A stretch of 64,000 nucleotides of DNA from NCBI GenBank assembly GCA_018806985.1, contig JADANN010000032.1:1757501-1821500 (forward strand). Reading direction: 5' to 3'. Position numbers and translations under genes: made by a program. The notes beneath the pieces were generated by a model. The model was not told where the DNA came from. It did not search any database and saw only the letters and a program-made list of their open reading frames with translations. Source of the stretch: Angiostrongylus vasorum (Eukaryota; Nematoda; Chromadorea; Rhabditida; Metastrongylidae). This document shows positions 1 through 21,505 of the stretch, piece by piece (position 1 is the first letter of the stretch; each line of letters starts with the position of its first letter).

Positions 1-2405
1 TAACGACTTAAATAGACGTAAATGGAGCATAAGGAGATATTCATTTTGATTAGCGTGAGTGGAGCATGCGAAAGCAATCCATTCACCATGAACATCGTTT
101 TTGTGAGATTCAGTAGAAGAACAATCTTCCTACAGGCGTTGTCAAATTCGGCAAGTATTCGTTCTGCATGGCTAATTCTCGGTGTTATACGAACGATAGC
201 TTTAGCATTCCCGTGCTGTCCGATTCAAAGTTCGCATAACGTTCTCGAAAGTGGTACAAACCCCTCTTTTGCGCCGATGTTAAAATAGCTGTAGAACGGT
301 GATATCTTGTTTGTGAAATTTTTGTACAGCTCACGAAGAATCCTTATATACTGAGTGGAAACTCTCTAACTATCAAGGGCTTCCATGACTGCTACTATCT
401 CAACTGTGCCAAAAGTTGTCTTTAAACAGATGAAAGTGAGACAGAGTGGTCTGTCGTAACCCCATGATGCTCCAACGAGTCTTCTTACCGTGTGGATAAG
501 GTCCATCGTGTGGATCATTTCTGAAATCGTGCTTGCTGTCTTGGCTATTCTTTGCCCAGTGTTCTTTCAATCCTGTTAAGGATGACTGGAGTGAAAAATT
601 TTGTAGACGACAGACAATAGGCAATCCGGGCGATAGTTTCCGACATCGTGGAGGTCATGCTTCTTGAACAATAACACAGTTTTCTGGTCTTCACTTGATT
701 AGGAACCTAGCATTCTGACAGCTAACTTGTGAAGAGCCGAGCCAGTGTGTTTACGAGGACTTCAGGTGTTCAGGGTTCATCCTGTCTGGACCTGATGTCG
801 GTCGACTCTTCACCAATGAAATAGCATGTATAAATTCATTAGGAAGAATAGGTGGGACGATAATATTCCCTATTATTTCGTATGAGAGAACAAGGACGTA
901 GCTATTTAGGAGGCCCAAGTAGTAGTCGTGAACGATTTTCTCCAGTGCCTTTCTGGAAATAATAACTGTTCCGCTCGGGCGTCGGAGTGCACTCATCCTG
1001 TTCTTGTAACTGGCGGAATTTCTGTGGATTTCCCGAATACTTTTTTCCAGCCTTTGCAGCTTTGAACTGTAACTCCTTCTTTTATCTAATTACTGCAGTG
1101 TACTTCAAGATCAAGATGGGGCGCGTGTGGGGTAGTGGTTGGAGGCGCCACTGCGACACAGATATGGGATCGATCCTCGCGCCCACGGCTCGCCAAACCT
1201 TCCATCCCTCAGTGGTCGGCAAATTGCTACCAGACTTGCCTGAGAGGATAGCAGCACTGGCTCGATACATCGGTAAACCACCGCGAGCCATTGTAAAGGC
1301 CAGATATGCATTCATTCACCTCCAACGATACTTAATGAAGTTGATTGCATGGCGCATCCCTCAGGTATTGATCAACGCCGAGAGCTTTATCCTTTTATTC
1401 TTTTTTCTATTTCAAGATCGGGCACGAGTCGGCGGTTGCACGTAGCTTGTTCAACTCCACGCTGGCGTATCAGCTCGAAAGTTTCTGGAGCCAGACGTTT
1501 CTTGGTGACTTTCGAACTCTCAGTTTTCAAAGCGCCGGCACGAAGATGTTGGAATAGCTGATCGTATTCCTCATCGATGTTATCAATAAGGCGCCTTCCC
1601 AACAGCAGGCTAACGAACTGAATAATTTCCAGTTTGTGGTGATTCTGGGACTTCGGTTTTGAATTTAGCGGCTTTTTGCTTTCCGCGAGAAATGGAATCT
1701 TGCACGAAGGAGGCGATGGTCTGACCCGTGTAGAATTTTGGGACAATAGCGACATAGGTTAGGCAAAACCTTCAATTTACTATGTTGTGGTTTTATTTCG
1801 TTATGTTACTCTCCATTGGGAAAACCCCCACGTTCAGCGTTGATGGTGTGACTTCTGGAATTGCGAGTTACCATGGATGGTCTTCGTCGTCATGATAAAC
1901 TCAGATAGGCGCTCACCCTGTTCGTTCCATTCTAATCCGTGGGTCCCAATGCTACGTTCTTCAGACGTTTTTCTTGGTCCAATCTTAGCATTGAAATCTC
2001 CAGTGATGACGTTGAAGAATGTGTGGTCTTCTCTGTAGAACTTCTCCAAGTTCATATAGAACGCTTCGACTTCTTCTTCGTCATAGTTCGATGTCGGCGC
2101 GTAAACGACGAAGATTGTCAAAGCCGGTATTGATCCACATCTTTTTAATCAGAAACGTCTCGAGTTGTAAGCTGTTAGAATGAATCGATGTTCATGGACA
2201 AACTCGTGTTGTCGAGAATGCAGACGCCGCCGACTCCTCTATTCCAAGGAACAGTTCTTCTCCGGTGTCGAATGGGCGGCGTCGTCTGATCTCGGCCAGG
2301 CCGATGACGTCGTACCTTATCCTTCTTGCTTGCATGAGCAAGTCTTCTATCGAGTACTCGAATGCAAGCGTACGTGCGTTACAGGTACAGATTGTCACCA
2401 TAGTT
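1..2405 (-). mobile_element. RTE-type LINE copy A, decayed, truncated by the window edge
   Basis: Read on the minus strand from about 2405 toward 1, translated segments follow the order of an RTE ORF: an APE-type endonuclease start (MVTICTCNARTL), endonuclease blocks ([31 protein letters not shown]), a linker, then the reverse transcriptase lead-in (SGPDRMNPEHL) and RT debris down to position 1. Stops and frameshifts occur throughout, so this is a pseudogene. A SINE interrupts it at 1113-1410. It has no RTE 5' UTR like that of the copy at 10000, so it is 5' truncated, and its right end abuts another RTE fragment. Family-level assignment is firm. Confidence 0.85.
1113..1410 (+). mobile_element. 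tRNA-derived SINE family 1, inside RTE copy A
   Basis: The head has an A-box-like stretch and a B-box-like GGGATCGATCCTC, and the element ends with GAGCTTTATCCTTTT. The nine bases TTCAAGATC occur immediately before (1104-1112) and after (1411-1419) it, a perfect target-site duplication. This copy defines the family boundaries used for the other copies. Confidence 0.88.
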
Positions 2406-3125
2406 CTTTCTTTCTTTTTTTGGGTTTCGCTGGTTTTGGGACTTCGTTTTTTGAATTTAGCGGCTTTTTTTCCCTTCCGCGAGAAACACAGTCTGGCACG
2501 AAGGAGGCAATCCATTTGGTTGGGCAAGATCTCCGATTTACTATGGCGTCGTCTACTTCTAGTTCATCACTGGTGCTCTCCATTTCTTGGCAAGCCAGCA
2601 GGTGTTCTTGGTTGTCATGGTAAACTTAGACATCCAGTCACTCTGTTCAATCCTTTCCAATCCGTTGATCCCAATGTGACGTTTTTTCAGACGTTCTTCT
2701 GAGTCCAATCCTAGCGTTGAAATAGCCAATGATGACAACAAAAGAGCCACGGTCTACCCTGTAAAATTTCTTGAAGACCATATAGAATGCTTCAGACATC
2801 AACATCGTCATATAGCTTGATGCCGGTGCTTAGAAGGCGAAGATTAGCAAATCGTTCTGTTAGTTGTTCGAATGAATCGGTGTTCATAACCAAACTCCTG
2901 TTTTCGAGAACGCCTAAGTCATCGACTCCTCTTTTGTCGCATTTTCCTATGAACAGTTCTTCTTCAAGTCATAGGCGGCGTTGAATGGGTGGCGTCTTCC
3001 CTTTTTGGCCAGTCCGCTAACATCGTGCCATATCCTTTTTGCCTATATCATCAGGTCTTCCATAGATGACTTAGATGCAAGAGAATGCGCACTGTAGGTA
3101 CAGATCGTCATCTTAGTCCTTCCAG
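2406..3125 (-). mobile_element. RTE LINE fragment A2 (endonuclease domain only)
   Basis: A second, more diverged copy of the RTE endonuclease region on the minus strand. It begins near 3125 and runs to the segment around AKFKKRSPKT, which directly abuts the start of copy A. The same blocks are therefore present twice in succession. The simplest reading is that a 5'-truncated copy A inserted into A2, whose remainder lies left of the window. Multiple stops; no coding capacity. Confidence 0.75.
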
Positions 3126-3529
3126 TAATAATAATATCGGTAGTAATAAAAGCATTACAATTGGAAACTTCATATTAATAATGTCATCAACATAACCGGT
3201 ATTCACAACAGTCATGCACGGCTCGGCGAAGGGCCGATATGAGCTATGTGGAAGTCAATTTCTTTCTGATGCTTTATTCTAGCGTTCAGAACTCTGATGT
3301 ACACTTCTTGTGTTCCACTGCTAGCTTATTCTGCACAGGTGTTATGGTTGGCATGGGATATTGAAACTCCATTCTTCATTTAGAAATGTACAGAAAACTT
3401 TTCCTAGAAAGAGTTCACTGAACGATAATTTGTCAAGCAATGGACTGTTATTTTTATCGCTGTTCGCTATTCCCGCGACCGACTTTCTATTAACCTCGGC
3501 TTTGACCAAATAATTTTTTATATTCTTGC

Positions 3530-3810
3530 TGAGCAAACACGATTGTTATTTTATTCTTTGTTACGATGAAGCTGACGTTTCTGCGATTTCACCCTCCTCA
3601 GAGCCTGGAAAGGTAAAGTTGACTCCAATCTACTCAGCCAAACACTTCCACAACCAAACAGAGAGCGTGCTAAACTAAGATTTCAATCACATTGAACGCA
3701 GAATAGCTTCTTTGCACACTCGCTGCTTTTTATAAGTCTTCCAGTGAGTATCTCACGTGCAGACCAAGTACACAGAGTTCACATGGAAGCGTAAGGTGCC
3801 ACATTAAAAT
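3530..3810 (-). repeat. PLE terminal repeat, left copy
   Basis: Similar over most of its length to the reverse complement of 5300-5590. On the minus strand it contains CTGAGGA (3595-3601) followed by GAAAC (3577-3581), the two conserved strands of a hammerhead ribozyme core. Confidence 0.75.
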
Positions 3811-4365
3811 ATCGCGCTTAAACACTGTAAGACCACGCATGATAATGAGGCATTCCTACATGCGGTTCATTTTCGGATTCTTAGAATTAATCCATAATGC
3901 TTCGAAAGTTCTGCGCGCTGCTGTTTTCATTTCCCGTGCGAGGATGTTAAGTTCTACTTCAAAATTTTCGTTATATTCCCCGTTATATCTCTGTGTCCCA
4001 TGCGCGCCTAGTGACGTATATGTTTTAACTTTATGTTACCCATTAGGTGTTCTTTCATAAGGACGAAGAGTGGCCTACCAGTTTCGCCAATCTATTCGTC
4101 CCCGCACGTTTTACAAGAGATCAGATAAGCTGTTCCTGAACTCATGCAATTACCGTCTCTATCGTTAGAGAATATTATGAAAATTTGCGTTGTGCACAGG
4201 CAAGTCGTATAGGAGATTGCGAACCAGCTGGCGTCTTAGAGTACTTGGTGATATTTCAATTACTGTTACCAATTCTTAAGATAACGCCTTCTTGAGTAAC
4301 GCTTTATGGCTGCACTTATTTCGATTGAAATGAAGAGAAGGATAAACAGAACCTTATTATCAATT

Positions 4366-4655
4366 GGGACGCTTATAGCGCAGTGGACGGAGGCCTCTTG
4401 CTGAGCACATCAAATCGATCCATAAGCCCCAGGCTCATCAAGCCTTCCATCCATCCAGATTCGGCAGTTGGTAATAGACTTGTTTGGCAGGATAATAGCA
4501 CTGACCTGATACATCGGTAGGCCAACGCGAATCACTGTAAAGGCCATGTACGCATTTAATCACATCCAACGATGCCTAATGAAGTCGAATGCATAACGAA
4601 CCTTCAGGGATTGATCAACGTCGAGAGTTTTACTCTCTATCCTTTATTATTTCTA
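4366..4655 (+). mobile_element. SINE family 1, diverged copy in the PLE
   Basis: TAGCGCAGTGG A-box and an AAATCGATCC B-box-like block near the start; tail similar to GAGCTTTATCC. Strongly diverged, so probably old. It splits the Penelope-like element, so it arrived after it. Confidence 0.75.
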
Positions 4656-5299
4656 AAGTTGTCGTTTGGGGCTTGAGTTTTCCTGCACACCTATCGCGAG
4701 GAGCCACGCTTTCGTAGCCATTGGAAATGGCTATTTGCCGCGCCAATTAACAGGATTCCTCTTTCTCTCTTCCTGTGCCCACGCTGGTGGCTGTTCGAAA
4801 TATGTGTCTTACAAGCGCTCTTTTTGTGTGTGAGGCGTGAGAGGATAGGTAATAAACCATTTCGTAGTGTAGTCGTTTTCGGATAGGATAATTTGGACGT
4901 TCAGAAATGTAACCCAGTTTTCTTTCTGTTTTTCTCGGGTAAAGTTAATGTAAACTGACTATCCATTCATTAGCTCAAAACACCCGGCCATTTCCTGTTG
5001 TGTTGAGCAAATAATAAAGAAGTCGTCTATATATCCACAGTAATGACCAGAGATCGATTACCGGTGCACCACTCTTAGACATAAATGCAATGGCAAGGCT
5101 CAGTGCTAGTCGCTGTTCCATTACCAACCCTCTCATTCGTGCGATATACTTTCCGGCTGAAAATTGAGCAGTCTAAGAAGACTTTTAGGAGAGTCATGAA
5201 CTGTTGAATCGATAAGCCACATGTGTTTATTACTCCTCTATGCCACATAAAAAGCTCGTAGATGGCTTGCGTTGTGGAATCGTCATGCTACATTACTGT

Positions 5300-5595
5300 C
5301 ACCACATTTTAATGTGAGAGGCACATTGCACTTTCATGTGAACTCTGTGCAGTCGGTCTCTAAGTGACATACCCAGTGGAAGACTCATAGAAAGATGTGA
5401 GTGTGCGAAGAAGCTACTCTGTGTTCACTGTGATTCAAATCTTGGTTTAGCATCTTCTCTGGCTTTGGAGGTATTTGGCTAGGTAGATTACAGTCAACTT
5501 GACCTTTCCAGGCTTTGAAGAAGGCGAAATCCGCCGAAACGTCACCTTCATCGTAATAAAGAATAAAAATAACATCTTGTGTTTTCTCAACGAGA
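5300..5595 (+). repeat. PLE terminal repeat, right (inverted) copy
   Basis: Inverted relative to 3530-3810. It carries TTGAAGA (5515-5521), a 4-bp potential stem (GGCG/CGCC) and GAAAC (5536-5540), arranged as in a hammerhead core with one base changed in the first strand. Confidence 0.72.
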
Positions 5596-6036
5596 ATGTA
5601 AAGAATTATCCAATCGTTATATTTAATCAGGGTTACTGAATGGAATGTACGTGGATGAAAAAAAGTAACGAAATAGACACAGCAGAAGCGGCAAAATACT
5701 TTCAAATATTGACAGCAATGTGCTTAAACGATAGAGCGTAACAACACTTAGGAAAACAGCAGTACGGTAGTAGCATAAACATAAACCCATGGATCGAATG
5801 GCCAAAATCTCCTCCAGCTTTCTGCCATGAGTACAACCCCTTTGTGTTCTCTGATGTTCAAAAAACTACCGCCTATTTTCGGAAAACAAACGCACCCACA
5901 ATACTGAATTAGGCGCTGTCGCAAGTGGCCGCCCGACTGCCAAACACGGCGCCCTCGCGAATGTGTTAATGAGGCTAATAAAAATTCGATTAACATATCG
6001 TTCTTTCTTTCTTTTTTGGCGTGCACGAGGATTCGT

Positions 6037-6071
6037 GATAAAATGATGATGATGGTGATGATGATGATGCT
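6037..6071 (+). repeat. (ATG)n microsatellite
   Basis: Short imperfect ATG/GTG trinucleotide run just upstream of the splice-acceptor-like TGATTTCAG (6087) and the start codon of the chemoreceptor gene. Confidence 0.8.
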
Positions 6072-6098
6072 GTTAGTTTGATTTCAGTACTAAATACA

Positions 6099-17635
<11,537 letters not shown>

Positions 17636-17700
17636 AATTACTTCACATTCGAGCAGCCTAGAAGTTGAAATCTGCACAAAAAACATCTGTGAGGAAGAGT

Positions 17701-17874
17701 ATGAACGACTTCCGTACAGTATTACTTTTACTCTTCATCGTTACTGGAGAATGCACCTCTTTGTCGAGCAGTGACAAGCAGCAAATGATTGCTCATCGAG
17801 TACGGTCACGGAAGTTGAGCTGTCCAATATTTCCATTTGGATGTGTCGCTCAGAGTGGCCTATGCCATGGCTAG
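17701..17874 (+). CDS. Candidate secreted peptide precursor, 57 aa, possibly amidated
   Basis: I do not recognise a family. The predicted product begins with a signal-peptide-like segment (MNDFRTVLLLLFIVTGECTS), then a polar spacer, then a basic stretch RVRSRK resembling a prohormone-convertase site. The last 19 residues are LSCPIFPFGCVAQSGLCHG with three cysteines, and Gly stands directly before the stop, the usual donor for C-terminal amidation. It lies 66 bases after the receptor stop codon on the same strand. A second frame is open across the stop (about 17866-18016), so a frameshift or unseen splicing could extend it. It may also be chance. Peptide-hormone role is inference. Confidence 0.35.
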   Translation: MNDFRTVLLLLFIVTGECTSLSSSDKQQMIAHRVRSRKLSCPIFPFGCVAQSGLCHG

Positions 17875-18500
17875 TCCTGGTGAATTGCTCAACGGTATGC
17901 TCTGCAGATGGAAAGATAAAAATGGTGATTGTTACTCTGAAATTATGATTCTCCTAATGTTCCTCGAGCGACGCAGCTACCTTGGCAGGTCTTTTACAGG
18001 ACAGCGACGAGTATAAACTCAACTGCTCATGCTCTTTTCAAGTTATTCAATGACAAGCAGGATTACAACGGACACAAGTGATATCAAGCAGACATAATTA
18101 CCATATGAGTTCGCTATAATGCGCAAAGGTGCTTTTTATGGCTCACCGTAATCGAATTGTAGATGTGCTTGAATTCTCAGTGTTCATTAACAATATCAAG
18201 ACTATTCTATTGAGGTCTGTTACGTTTTGTAGAGAAACCTTAACTACCTGTCCTTTTAAAATTACACCTGTTCCATTATTTAGTTCCTTATTTATTCGTC
18301 GCTATTCTAATCATGATTCCCTTTAATAAAGGTTCTCATACGCCATTTGTCATTTCAACTCGGTGTGAAATAAGTCGTTCTCTGATGCCGTAGTTCATCA
18401 ATATCAACTATGCTAACTACCCAAAAAGTCCTCATTCTGTTTCCATTCTGAAAGTACCTCCTTTGACTACATAAATTTTTTAATCAGTAATGGAACAGCA
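17875..18500. other. Stretch without a recognised feature
   Basis: AT-rich sequence between the small peptide ORF and the next SINE. I see no splice-consistent exon pair or known repeat. An AATAAAGG at about 18325 could serve as a plus-strand polyadenylation signal. Confidence 0.4.
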
Positions 18501-18502
18501 GA

Positions 18503-18785
18503 GGAGCGTGTAGCTCATTGGCTAGAGGTGCTACACAATAGACACATCGTCGTTGGTTCGACCATGCGCTCCGTGCTCACAAAGCTTTCCACCCCTTTAG
18601 GCTCAAAAAAAATGGTGCGACTTGTCCAAAAAGGTAAAAAACACAGATAATACGTCTGTAGACTAGGCGACCACAAGTTACTGTGCAAGCCAGATATGTA
18701 TTCAATGACTTCTGCAATGTTAGAATGGACTCGAATATGTAGCACATCCCTAAGGGATGGTCAACACCGAATGCTTTCTTCCTTA
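18503..18785 (+). mobile_element. SINE family 1, diverged copy
   Basis: GTGTAGCTCATTGGCTAGAGG A-box (closer to a genuine tRNA than most copies) and TTGGTTCGACCATG B-box; 3' end GGTCAACACCGAATGC. Strongly diverged body. Confidence 0.72.
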
Positions 18786-19079
18786 GGGCAACAGTGCCAC
18801 AGTACGGTTAGAAGCTTTCCTTAAATTTGAAGTTTGGGACTATTTCTTAAAGTTTTCCAGTATATTATGAGAAACATAGCAAAGGATAGTAAATATTAAT
18901 TTAAAAAATATTAATAATATTAATATTGATTTACGTAACATTCGCAATATACAGCAGTATTTTGTCCACTGGAGGATCACGATAAAGATGCGGTATAAAT
19001 CGCATCTCCATCACTACTAAGGGGTTGCTCGAACACAGAATGAAACTGAAGCTTGATCCTACTGGAACACGTTTCACAT

Positions 19080-20910
19080 GGCTAGTTATAAATGCCAGCT
19101 GCAGAAGAGCTTTACAGGAAGATCTGCAACAATAGAAGCAGAAGAAACTACTGGAAGCAGCAGAGAAAAGAAGCAGTCTGAAGAAATGTCGTCGGGACTT
19201 CTGTGATCATAATGTTCCGCCGTCAGCCATGATGAACGAAGATGGGACCGTCAAAAAGTTCCCACCATGATATGGAATTAATAGCGGAAACGTCCTACAC
19301 CTTTTCCGTTCCACAATCCCCGTCCCGGACCCTAATATCCCCGCTGGAGAAAAACCACCCGGAATTCTTCCTTGGGGGGTTCGAGTTGCGATAGAAAGCA
19401 TGAAAAGAGGCACAGCTCCAGGACCAGACAATGTCACCACCGATTTTCATAGAACTGGAGGCCACAATTTACATGTACTTCTCGCAAATCATATGACAGC
19501 CTACCTTCAAAAGGAAAAAATCCTAGACCAGTGGAGGACGTCGCGTACGGTCATCCTGCCTAAGAAAGGAGACCGAAGGGATCTTCGTAACTATCGTCCG
19601 ATATGCTTGTTGAGTGTACTCTACAAGCTCTTCACGAAGATTATCCTCTCGCGCATATCAAGGGCATTGGATGAGGCACAACCAGTAGAACAAGCAGAAT
19701 TTCGAAAAGGATTTTTCCTACCTGGACCACATCCAAACCGTGTCTATGGTCATCGAATTTTGTCGGGAATACCACTTGCCTCTAGTCCTAACCTTTGTCG
19801 ACTATGAATATCAGCGTTCGTCGACCAAGGAGTGGACCCGTCCTACATAAGAACTCTGTCCGACTGCTATCGGAACTGCACTACGAAAATACAGCTTTTC
19901 CATCGACCTCTTACCATACCCGTAGGAAAAGGGGGTTCGACAGGGCCATAATATTGCCAAAGCTGTTCAGCGCTGCACTGAAGTGGATAGTGAGGTCACT
20001 CGATTGGGATGAGAAAGGCATACGTATTGCTGGAAAATTCCTATCAAACCTTAGTTTTGCCGACGACATTGTCATTTTCTCAAGAAGTACTAGCGAAGCA
20101 GAAGTGATGATCAACGAGCTCAAGGAAGCGGGGAGAAAGATCGGACTTCGCATAAATCGAAAGAAGAGCCAATTCATGAAAAACCCATGGTGCGAAGGCG
20201 AAAAGATTGAATTGGATGGCTTTCTCATTGCAGAGACCATCTCGTACGTTTACCTTGGGTGATCAATGAACATGGAAAACAACTTGAAGGAGGAACTAGA
20301 TAGAAGAAGGAGAGCAGCTTGGGCCGCATTCGAGCCTCTCAAAAAAGCCACCGACCAACTGAAAGACCCAGAAATCCGCGCTCATCTCTTCGATTCTACG
20401 ATCCTCCCACCGCTCTGCTATGCTGCAGAGACGTGGGTTGATACTTCAACTACGTCAAGAATGCTTCGCACTACTCACAGAGCGCTTGAGCGATGTCTTC
20501 TGAAGTATAACCGGCACTTTCAATACCCAGCCAAAATGCGAAGCTCTGAACTTCGAAATCTGTCGCATCTTCAAGATCCAGGAGAACATACATCGATAGC
20601 GAAACGTAGATAGGCCGGCCACATAATGAGAAGAACGGACGACAGATGGACGAAAAGAACAGTGGAGTGGACTCCAATAGAATGCAAACGTCCCCCTTGG
20701 CCGACCACCAACACGTTGGGTGGACGTGTTCGTAAACAAAGCTGTACCCGTAGCTGCAGTCGTTCTATGGATCACGGTATGAGACTCGCAAGCGCTACCA
20801 TGCTCGAACAGGACCACCACCATGGACTACGATTGCGAGAGAAAGGAACGAATGGCATATGTGCTGGGGGTCCGCACAGCTCGTGAAGACGGACCGTCCA
20901 AGTATCCAAG
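19080..20910 (+). mobile_element. RTE lineage 2 LINE, 5' truncated and frameshifted
   Basis: RT and C-terminal part of a LINE related to, but clearly distinct from, the 10000 family. Fragments in order: MKRGTAPGPDNVTTDF, YRPICLLSVLYKLFTKIIL, ALDEAQPVEQAEFRKGF, AALKWIVRSLDWDEKGI, LSFADDIVIFSRSTSEAE (catalytic Ala-Asp-Asp intact), LRINRKKSQFMKN, LFDSTILPPLCYAAETW, RRTDDRWTKRTVEWTP. No endonuclease domain is present. Similar stretches of about 50 bases occur before it (about 18958-19005) and after it (about 20912-20960). Confidence 0.85.
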
Positions 20911-20967
20911 TAAGCATTCTGTCCACTCGATGATCACGATAAAGATCCTGTACAAATCAGATATGGA

Positions 20968-21072
20968 TTCAGTCTCACTTTTACGGTGCTAGACGGAGGC
21001 GTGCTTTACATCCTCCGGAATCGGCGAATTAATACCACACTGGTCTGGGAGAATAGTAGCACTGACACCATC
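20968..21072 (+). mobile_element. SINE family 1 fragment
   Basis: GGTGCTAGACGGAGGCGTGC and the block CGGCGAATTAATACCACACTGGTCTGGGAGAATAG correspond to the middle of family 1. Both ends are missing. Confidence 0.5.
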
Positions 21073-21505
21073 TGCCCTACATTCAACAATGAGGAGGCTC
21101 AAACCGGTATCATCAATGCTTCCACTCCTCCCACTTGCACATCCACGCTTGCAACTCCACGCAGATATGGCTAACCAAGTGTTACCACCACACAGCTTAT
21201 TTTTTTATCCCTCTAGTTTTGGTATCTGGTAGCCACGTTAGGGTGCTTTCAAGCCTTCAGCAGGAGTCAACCAAAAGAATTCTAGATCGCAAGGATGTTT
21301 ACTGCCTTGTGAACGAATTCCTTTCAGGATAACCACGACCAGCGCCGCAAGTTCGTTCTAAGGGCTTCAGGATGAAAATGCAGAACTCTCTCACAGTTTC
21401 TGTAACCGGGTCGAGAAATCCTTGATCTATGTCAGATTTTGACACCAAGAAGAACCGCTTTGCCAAGGCAGAGCAATAAAGTACTGTATTAGAGTAATGG
21501 CTACC

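Larger units (their letters stand above)
3530..5595 (-). mobile_element. Penelope-like element, decayed, with inverted terminal repeats
   Basis: On the minus strand the segment 4060-4135 translates with interruptions to a GIY-YIG endonuclease core (YLISCKTCGDE, then IGETGRPLFV). Further upstream in element orientation (about 5000-5045) it encodes YIDDFFIICSTQQEM, the RT catalytic block. RT followed by GIY-YIG is the signature of Penelope-like elements. The stretch 3530-3810 is similar to the reverse complement of 5300-5590, consistent with the inverted partial terminal repeats seen in this class. A family-1 SINE sits inside (4366-4655). Stops break both domains. Confidence 0.8.
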
